Shown: positions 7,068-10,761 of the stretch, in pieces | Layout: each line of letters starts with the position of its first letter | Position numbering within the stretch: the stretch's first letter is position 1 | Assembly (NCBI GenBank): GCA_964522605.1 | Contig: CAZFWV010000240.1 | Coordinates: 1-10,761 of the forward strand | DNA from: CAVZLD01 sp964522605 | GTDB taxonomy: Bacteria; Planctomycetota; Planctomycetia; Pirellulales; Pirellulaceae | Length of the DNA: 10,761 bases | Reading direction: 5' to 3' | Made by a program: the position numbers and the translations under genes | The notes under the pieces: model-generated | The model's database searches: none | What the model was told of the DNA's origin: nothing | What the model saw: the letters and a program-made list of their open reading frames with translations, nothing else

Positions 7068-8189
7068 ATGCATGGTGTTGTCAATCCACCACCGGCAGAC
7101 CGTCACATTGGATGGGCGGCAGGCGGGTGGTGGCACCAGCGAGATGAGCGAATTGTCTGTGACTTGTGCCCTCGTTTCTGTGTCCTGAAGGACGGGGATC
7201 GGGGGTTTTGTTTTGTTCGGCAGAACCAGAACGGTCAAGTCGTGCTGACGGTCTACGGGCTGGGCACGAGCTTCTGCATCGATCCGACCGAGAAGGAGCC
7301 GCTGTTTCATTTCTACCCCGGATCCAGCTTGCTGTCCTTCGGCACCGTCGGCTGCAACTTAGGCTGCAAATTCTGCGAGCAATGGTCGATCGCGAAGGCC
7401 CGTGATGATTTCCACGCAGCGCAACAAGCGCCACCCCAGCTGATCGTGGAGGCGGCGCGTCAGACGGGTTGTCGAGGTGTCGCCTTCACCTTCAATGATC
7501 CGGTGACCTGGGCCGAATACGTCATCGACACCGCACGTGCCTGTCATCATCAGGGGCTCAAGACCGTGGCGGTAACGGCGGGCTACATCAGCGCCGAAGC
7601 TCGACCAACGTTTTTCGAAAACATTGACGCGGCGAACGTTGACTTGAAGGGGTTTACCGAAGAATTCTATCAGCACCTGACTCTGTCTCACCTCCAGCCG
7701 GTGCTCGATACCTTGCGCTGGTTGAAGCAGGAAACCAATGTCTGGCTGGAGGTGACCACGTTGATCATCCCGGGAAAAAACAATTCGTCACGGGAGATCC
7801 GGCAGATGGCGCATTGGATTCGGCAGGAACTGGGAGCGGAAGTACCCTGGCACTTGACCGCTTTTCGCCCCAATTTTCGCCTTCGCCAACTGCCTCCTAC
7901 CACGCGCGAGGCCATGATCCAAGCGCACGCCATCGCGTTGGCAGAGGGTTTGAAGCACGTTTATCTGGGAAATCTATTCGATCCATTGCGGCAAAGTACG
8001 TACTGTTCACACTGTGGTTCGTTGCTGATCGAGCGTTCCAACTACAAACTGGGAACGTGGGGGTTAACCGATAGTTGCTGTTGTCACTGCGGTACGAAGC
8101 TCGCCGGTTATTTTTCCGCGGAACCTGAACTTTGGGATTCTCGGCGCATGCGTTTTGATGCCACAGAGTTTTTTCGCACGACGAACTGA
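7068..8189 (+). CDS. amrS: AmmeMemoRadiSam system radical SAM enzyme (AmrS-like)
   Basis: A 373-residue radical SAM enzyme. The N-terminal segment CDLCPRFCVLKDGDRGFC (Cys31, 34, 38 and 48) matches the AmrS-type N-terminal cysteine cluster. TEKEPLFHFYPGSSLLSFGTVGCNLGCKFC leads into the CxxxCxxC motif for the SAM-binding 4Fe-4S cluster (Cys96, 100, 103). TIM-barrel strands follow (GVAFTFNDP, TVAVTAGYI, NVDLKGF, LEVTTLIIPG, WHLTAFRPNF). A C-terminal zinc ribbon, CSHCG at 313-317 with CxCCHCG around 337-342, also fits the family. AmrS is named for genomes that encode it with AMMECR1 and Memo homologues; neither partner is in this window. The reaction of the family is not established as far as I know. 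AGGGG lies 7 bases before the ATG. The next gene starts 39 bases after the stop, suggesting an operon with the baeRF gene. Confidence 0.9.
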   Translation: MHGVVNPPPADRHIGWAAGGWWHQRDERIVCDLCPRFCVLKDGDRGFCFVRQNQNGQVVLTVYGLGTSFCIDPTEKEPLFHFYPGSSLLSFGTVGCNLGCKFCEQWSIAKARDDFHAAQQAPPQLIVEAARQTGCRGVAFTFNDPVTWAEYVIDTARACHHQGLKTVAVTAGYISAEARPTFFENIDAANVDLKGFTEEFYQHLTLSHLQPVLDTLRWLKQETNVWLEVTTLIIPGKNNSSREIRQMAHWIRQELGAEVPWHLTAFRPNFRLRQLPPTTREAMIQAHAIALAEGLKHVYLGNLFDPLRQSTYCSHCGSLLIERSNYKLGTWGLTDSCCCHCGTKLAGYFSAEPELWDSRRMRFDATEFFRTTN

Positions 8190-8215
8190 ATGACGTCGTT
8201 CCTAGTGCTGCTTGC

Positions 8216-8221
8216 AAGGAG
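8216..8221 (+). promoter_or_regulatory. Shine-Dalgarno that decides the baeRF start
   Basis: AAGGAG lies exactly 7 bases before the ATG at 8229. An earlier in-frame ATG at 8190, directly after the amrS stop, has no such site and would add 13 residues that do not match the fold. The 8229 start is therefore preferred. Confidence 0.7.
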
Positions 8222-8228
8222 TACTGAC

Positions 8229-9374
8229 ATGACTCGACTCACTCGTCACGACTTTCTGCAACTGACCTCGCCCGCAGGGAGCCATTGTGTTTCCCTCTAC
8301 TGTCCCCTGGAACGTTCGGGCCGCACGTCGCCTCAGGATGCGATTCGCATGAAAAACCTGATGAACGATGCGGAAAACCGTCTATCTCGGGCAGGGATGC
8401 GACCGGCGACGGCCAGGGACCTGATCCAACAGGTTCGCAGTCGGCTTGACGAGTTGGACCTATGGACGTGGCCGGGTCAGACGGCCGCCATTTTCTTTTC
8501 CCCGGAGAACTTGTTTGCCTACCGTCTGCCCACGCTCGCGCCGGAATCCGTCACGATCGGCACGCGTTTTCGTGTACGTCCGTTGCTGGATTCGCTCGAA
8601 ACGGAAGAGCCCTTGTACGTCTTACAGCTTGGCGGGAAGAACGTGGGACTCTATCGCGTAACGGAACAAAAAGTGGAGCAGATGGAGGTGCCGAATCTGC
8701 CACGCGACCTGGAGCAAACGTTGAACTATGATGTGAACGAGCGTGCTGCTCAGGTACATTCGGCCGACCGGGCTTTGCCTGGCAAACAGGGGGCCGTGTT
8801 TCATGGTCACGGCGGAGTCTCGGATACGGCGAAGCAGGATCTGGAAAGCTTCCTGCGTACCGTCAATCGCAGCATTACAGAATTCCTTCGCGGCGATGAT
8901 ACTCCGCTCGTACTGGCCTGCGTGGATTATGTTGGCTCGATCTATCGAAGCGTCAACACGTATCCCCATCTGCTGCCCGAGTTAATCCCCGGCAATGCAA
9001 CCAATCAGCGAGGCGACGAGTTGCTGCAAAGAGTCCAGCCGCTGCGCGACGCGCGCCAACTCGAGCGGAAGAAGATGGCCGAGCAGCGATACATTCAACA
9101 CGCGGGGAACCACCGTTCGGCGGACAACCTGAGTGTGATTCTGCCGGCTGCAGCGGAAGGACGCGTTGAGCTGCTGTTTCAGGATCCGCAGTCGGTCATC
9201 ACCGGCTCCTTTGAGCCGACCAACTCCAGTCTCTGCCTGCAAAATGACCCTAACGCAGACGACCTGATCGAGTTGGCGGCGATTGAGACGATCCGGCACC
9301 GCGGCCAGGTATGTTCGTTGACCGGCCTTGCCCTGCCAACGAAGTCCCCGATCGCCGCTGTGATGCGATATTGA
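8229..9374 (+). CDS. Bacterial archaeo-eukaryotic release factor-like protein (baeRF family)
   Basis: A 381-residue cytoplasmic protein resembling the baeRF group, bacterial relatives of eRF1/Pelota-type factors. Visible marks: CVSLYCPLER (20-29) and QDAIRMKNLMNDAENRL (36-52) near the N-terminus; a TAAIFFSPENLFAYRLP strand-rich segment (85-101); FRVRPLLDSL (114-123); PLYVLQLGGKNVGLYRV (128-144); TPLVLACVDYVGSIYRSVNTYPHL (225-248); and a C-terminal DDLIELAAIETIRHRGQVCSL plus AAVMRY ending, which fits the L7Ae/eRF1 domain-3-like tail of the family. The family is predicted, from sequence, to act on ribosomes in translation stress; direct data for most subfamilies are lacking. No GGQ hydrolysis motif is seen, so peptide release is not implied. 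The length is typical. It lies 39 bases after amrS and upstream of a membrane protein and a universal stress protein. I am sure of the family, less of the subfamily (family 3 or 7). Confidence 0.8.
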   Translation: MTRLTRHDFLQLTSPAGSHCVSLYCPLERSGRTSPQDAIRMKNLMNDAENRLSRAGMRPATARDLIQQVRSRLDELDLWTWPGQTAAIFFSPENLFAYRLPTLAPESVTIGTRFRVRPLLDSLETEEPLYVLQLGGKNVGLYRVTEQKVEQMEVPNLPRDLEQTLNYDVNERAAQVHSADRALPGKQGAVFHGHGGVSDTAKQDLESFLRTVNRSITEFLRGDDTPLVLACVDYVGSIYRSVNTYPHLLPELIPGNATNQRGDELLQRVQPLRDARQLERKKMAEQRYIQHAGNHRSADNLSVILPAAAEGRVELLFQDPQSVITGSFEPTNSSLCLQNDPNADDLIELAAIETIRHRGQVCSLTGLALPTKSPIAAVMRY

Positions 9375-9474
9375 GCTATTTTTTTATCGGGGCGCAGCCA
9401 ATGCTCCCGAGGATCGGAAGGGACGGCTCAAGAACAAGTTCCGCATTGCAAATCGAGCGCCGGGAGGTGGTCCG

Positions 9475-9729
9475 ATGAAGAAACCTTGGCTTGCTTTTCT
9501 GCTGAATTTCTTCGTTCCCGGTGCAGGACTGCTGTATTTGCACCGCTGGAAATTGGCGCTGGCCAACTTCGTCGCCGCGCAACTCGTCCTTCTCGGGCTG
9601 TGTGCCTGGCAACCGGGGCCGGACTGGACGGAGCGGTCACATTTTCTGCTCCTGATGGTGATGGCCGCATCGGGCGGATGGGCTCACGCCGTCGCCTGCC
9701 AGATGCGCACTCGGAACGCCCCTGGTTGA
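9475..9729 (+). CDS. Small three-helix membrane protein
   Basis: An 84-residue hydrophobic protein. Helices lie at about residues 5-22, 26-44 and 55-76, with Trp, Pro and Gly at the turns (FFVPGAGLLYLHRW). The PWLAFLLNFFVPGAGLLYLHRWK stretch recalls TM2-like or DUF5683-like small membrane proteins, a loose resemblance only. It ends in a basic tail (QMRTRNAPG). GGGAGG lies 7 bases before the ATG. It is 100 bases after the baeRF gene and 80 bases before the universal stress protein gene, same strand. Function unknown; I include it because of its strong Shine-Dalgarno, clean helix pattern and operon-like position. Confidence 0.7.
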   Translation: MKKPWLAFLLNFFVPGAGLLYLHRWKLALANFVAAQLVLLGLCAWQPGPDWTERSHFLLLMVMAASGGWAHAVACQMRTRNAPG

Positions 9730-9809
9730 AATGTTTCACGAGTTGCGCCATGATCGTCACGGAAGACGTTGGTCATCGCTCGAGCTTGAGTTGTTGAAGG
9801 ATCTATCCG

Positions 9810-10301
9810 ATGGACTCAACTGCAACGACGAAACCGATCCAACGGATCTTGGTACCCGTCGACTTTTCGCAAACATCGCAGCGGGCGATGGAGTACGCGA
9901 CACGTCTGGCGGAGTCGACGGGGGCGACCCTGATTCTGATGCACGCCTTCGAAGTTCCCGACGCCTGGAGTGCCGGTGGAGAACCGTCGGAGGTCGATCG
10001 AGAATTAATGGAACGGTTGCGTACGTTGCAGCCAAGTTCGTCGAATGTACCGGTGGAACGAGTCGCCCACGGCGGTCCCCCCGGTCCGGTCATCTGTTGG
10101 GTCGCGCAGGAACAACACTGCGATCTGATCGTCATGGGAACTCACGGTCGGAAAGGACTCTATCACTTGTTGCTGGGCAGCGTGGCCGAAGAGGTCATGC
10201 GGCACGCCCGGTGTCCGGTCTTGACCGTTCGCGATCGCCCCCCCGACGAGCCGCCTTTGGAGGAGCCCGAAATCTACATTCCTATGCCGCCGGTCATGTA
10301 A
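9810..10301 (+). CDS. Universal stress protein (UspA family, ATP-binding type)
   Basis: A 163-residue single-domain Usp. RILVPVDFSQTSQRAMEYATRLAESTGATLILMHAFE (12-48) is the classic N-terminal strand-loop-helix with the Asp (Asp18) near the nucleotide. CDLIVMGTHGRKGLYHLLLGSVAEEVMRHARCPVLTVR (about 116-153) contains the full ATP-binding pattern G-2x-G-9x-G-S, so this is the ATP-binding class rather than the UspA class that lacks it. Cytoplasmic. Usp proteins are usually induced in starvation or stress. AAGGA is 8 bases before the ATG at 9810. It is the last protein gene of the plus-strand run and is followed by a separate promoter at about 10351-10380. A GTCC-containing stem-loop (10307-10325) lies just after its stop. 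Confidence 0.93.
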   Translation: MDSTATTKPIQRILVPVDFSQTSQRAMEYATRLAESTGATLILMHAFEVPDAWSAGGEPSEVDRELMERLRTLQPSSSNVPVERVAHGGPPGPVICWVAQEQHCDLIVMGTHGRKGLYHLLLGSVAEEVMRHARCPVLTVRDRPPDEPPLEEPEIYIPMPPVM

Positions 10302-10306
10302 GTCGT

Positions 10307-10325
10307 GGACATGGTTTCCAGGTCC
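10307..10325 (+). other. Stem-loop after the Usp gene
   Basis: GGACATGG and CCAGGTCC form an 8-bp stem with one A-G mismatch around a 3-base TTT loop, beginning 6 bases after the stop codon. No T-run follows, so it is not a standard intrinsic terminator, though it might stabilise the mRNA end or be a weak stop. Confidence 0.3.
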
Positions 10326-10330
10326 ATGGT

Positions 10331-10371
10331 TCGACTCGGAAAAAAATGCGCTTACTGGACCGGCGAGTCGA
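10331..10371. promoter_or_regulatory. 8-bp inverted repeat around the RNA promoter, possible operator
   Basis: TCGACTCG (10331-10338) and its perfect inverse CGAGTCGA (10364-10371) flank the -35 region, the second arm ending 3 bases before the TATAAT box. The arms are 25 bases apart. Their placement on both sides of the promoter elements fits a repressor or activator site, though the spacing is longer than for most simple dimer operators. An A-run lies between the arms. Confidence 0.35.
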
Positions 10372-10380
10372 GTGTATAAT
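10351..10380 (+). promoter_or_regulatory. Sigma70-type promoter of the candidate RNA
   Basis: A perfect TATAAT (10375-10380) is the -10 box. The best -35 is weak: CTTACT (10351-10356, 18-base spacer, three of six matches to TTGACA). A perfect -10 in GC-rich DNA is noteworthy. A start near 10387 would give a transcript of about 260 bases to the terminator at 10647. Confidence 0.6.
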
Positions 10381-10485
10381 CTAGTAGGAGTCATAAACGT
10401 TTCGGTGAGGAAGACCGAGCGGGTTGGTCGCCCGAACGTTTGGACGCCGAAAAAAAGGAGGACTTGCCGACTCTGGAGCTTCTCA

Positions 10486-10617
10486 GTGTCGAAAGGGGGT
10501 CACGTGTGGAAGCGAGTTTCGCCCATACGTGGTAGTTCGAAGGGACTCGGCGGCAAGCTGAGCGAAAAGAACTACATCCTGCGAGCGGGGAACAAGCAAC
10601 TCGCAGCGGGCACGTGA
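10486..10617 (+). CDS. Possible 43-residue basic protein inside the candidate RNA
   Basis: A GTG at 10486 has GGAG 7 bases upstream and opens a 43-codon frame ending at TGA 10615-10617. The product is basic, with six Lys and three Arg, Gly-rich in the middle (GSSKGLGGKLSEK), and ends in QLAAGT. I do not recognise it. No hydrophobic segment or known motif is visible. The frame overlaps most of the RNA helices, and its stop codon is inside the 3' arm of the closing helix, so either the RNA is the product, or a small protein is made, or both. The promoter and terminator around it fit either reading. Confidence 0.3.
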   Translation: MSKGGHVWKRVSPIRGSSKGLGGKLSEKNYILRAGNKQLAAGT

Positions 10618-10626
10618 CCCAGACGG

Positions 10627-10647
10627 GCCGCTTTGGCGGCTTTTTTT
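10627..10647 (+). terminator. Rho-independent terminator
   Basis: GCCGC and GCGGC form a perfect 5-bp GC-rich stem around a TTTG loop, directly followed by seven T. This is the clearest intrinsic terminator in the window and ends the transcript started at the TATAAT box. The 114 bases after it hold no supported feature. Confidence 0.85.
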
Positions 10648-10761
10648 GTGCCCTTCCTCCTCTCTCAACGACGCACCGTAGTTCTGCGCGACGACTCGCC
10701 CACGAATCATCTCTGCAACCGTTTGCTCGCGGCGCCCGGCAAATCCACGCCTTCTCTCTCT

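Larger units (their letters stand above)
10387..10647 (+). ncRNA. Candidate stand-alone structured RNA, unrecognised
   Basis: The segment lies between a perfect -10 box and an intrinsic terminator, and contains no ATG on the plus strand. The 5' domain has a 10-bp helix with one bulged base (10395-10405 with 10432-10441) and an inner GACC/GGTC stem (10413-10416 with 10426-10429). The 3' domain is closed by a perfect 10-bp helix, GGGTCACGTG (10497-10506) with CACGTGACCC (10611-10620). Inside it are GCGA/TCGC (10512-10522), GTAGTTC/GAACTAC (10532-10538 with 10569-10575) with a nested CTCGGC/GCTGAG hairpin (10546-10562), and CTGCGAG/CTCGCAG (10579-10585 with 10600-10606). CTTGCCG (10463-10469) can pair with the loop region 10551-10557, a possible pseudoknot or alternative fold. 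Single 7-bp stems are near chance level; the 10-bp closing helix and the mutual compatibility are stronger. It does not match the parts of tmRNA, SRP RNA, RNase P or 6S RNA that I know. A short GTG-started reading frame inside is the main alternative. Confidence 0.5.

Noticed and set aside
9351..9385. Terminator after the baeRF gene (ATCGC/GCGAT stem and T7)
   Set aside because: The 5-bp stem lies within the coding sequence and is 9 bases away from the T-run, so the layout is not that of an intrinsic terminator.
9731..10384. 217-codon frame overlapping the Usp gene
   Set aside because: It is another frame of the Usp gene, which has an intact ATP-binding motif.
10310..10620. tmRNA, suggested by GGTTCGAC at 10329-10336 and a frame ending in QLAAGT
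   Set aside because: There is no acceptor stem, no CCA end, no usual tag ending in LAA followed by a stop, and the TATAAT box would lie inside it.

Overview
The window looks like chromosomal DNA of a planctomycete or a close relative. This is inference from gene content, not a database result: a Tat-exported amidohydrolase, a secreted ThuA-like protein, a secreted right-handed beta-helix protein, an SRPBCC/GyrI-like fusion, an orphan AmrS-type radical SAM enzyme and a bacterial archaeo-eukaryotic release factor-like (baeRF) protein, on moderately GC-rich DNA with roomy intergenic gaps and palindromic dispersed-repeat-like sequences. I see no tRNA, rRNA, CRISPR array, transposase, phage gene or attachment site.

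Left part (1-6641), mostly minus strand. A secreted beta-helix protein (116-1762, minus) is divergent from a plus-strand SRPBCC/GyrI-like ligand-binding protein (1922-2854). That gene converges on a Tat-signal amidohydrolase (2851-4296, minus), and the two share four bases. Then follow a 72-residue membrane-anchored zinc ribbon (4413-4631, minus), a secreted ThuA-like protein (4820-5755, minus) and a YbaK/EbsC-type aminoacyl-tRNA deacylase-like protein (6189-6641, minus). The 433-base gap 5756-6188 holds two inverted-repeat structures. One is a pair of GTAG-headed hairpins facing each other, the layout of a REP doublet.

Right part (7068-10761), all plus strand. An AmrS-like radical SAM enzyme (7068-8189) is followed 39 bases later by a baeRF protein (8229-9374), a small three-helix membrane protein (9475-9729) and a universal stress protein with an intact ATP-binding motif (9810-10301). 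Close spacing and good Shine-Dalgarno sites suggest a co-expressed, stress-linked set, although the tie to ribosomes is only by family resemblance.

The least explained part is the end. A perfect TATAAT box (10375-10380) and a clear intrinsic terminator (10627-10647) bracket about 260 bases with no ATG on the plus strand. They contain many mutually compatible stems, including a 10-bp helix closing a 124-base domain. I call this a candidate stand-alone structured RNA that I do not recognise. A GTG-started 43-codon frame with good Shine-Dalgarno spacing lies inside it, so a small-protein gene remains an alternative.
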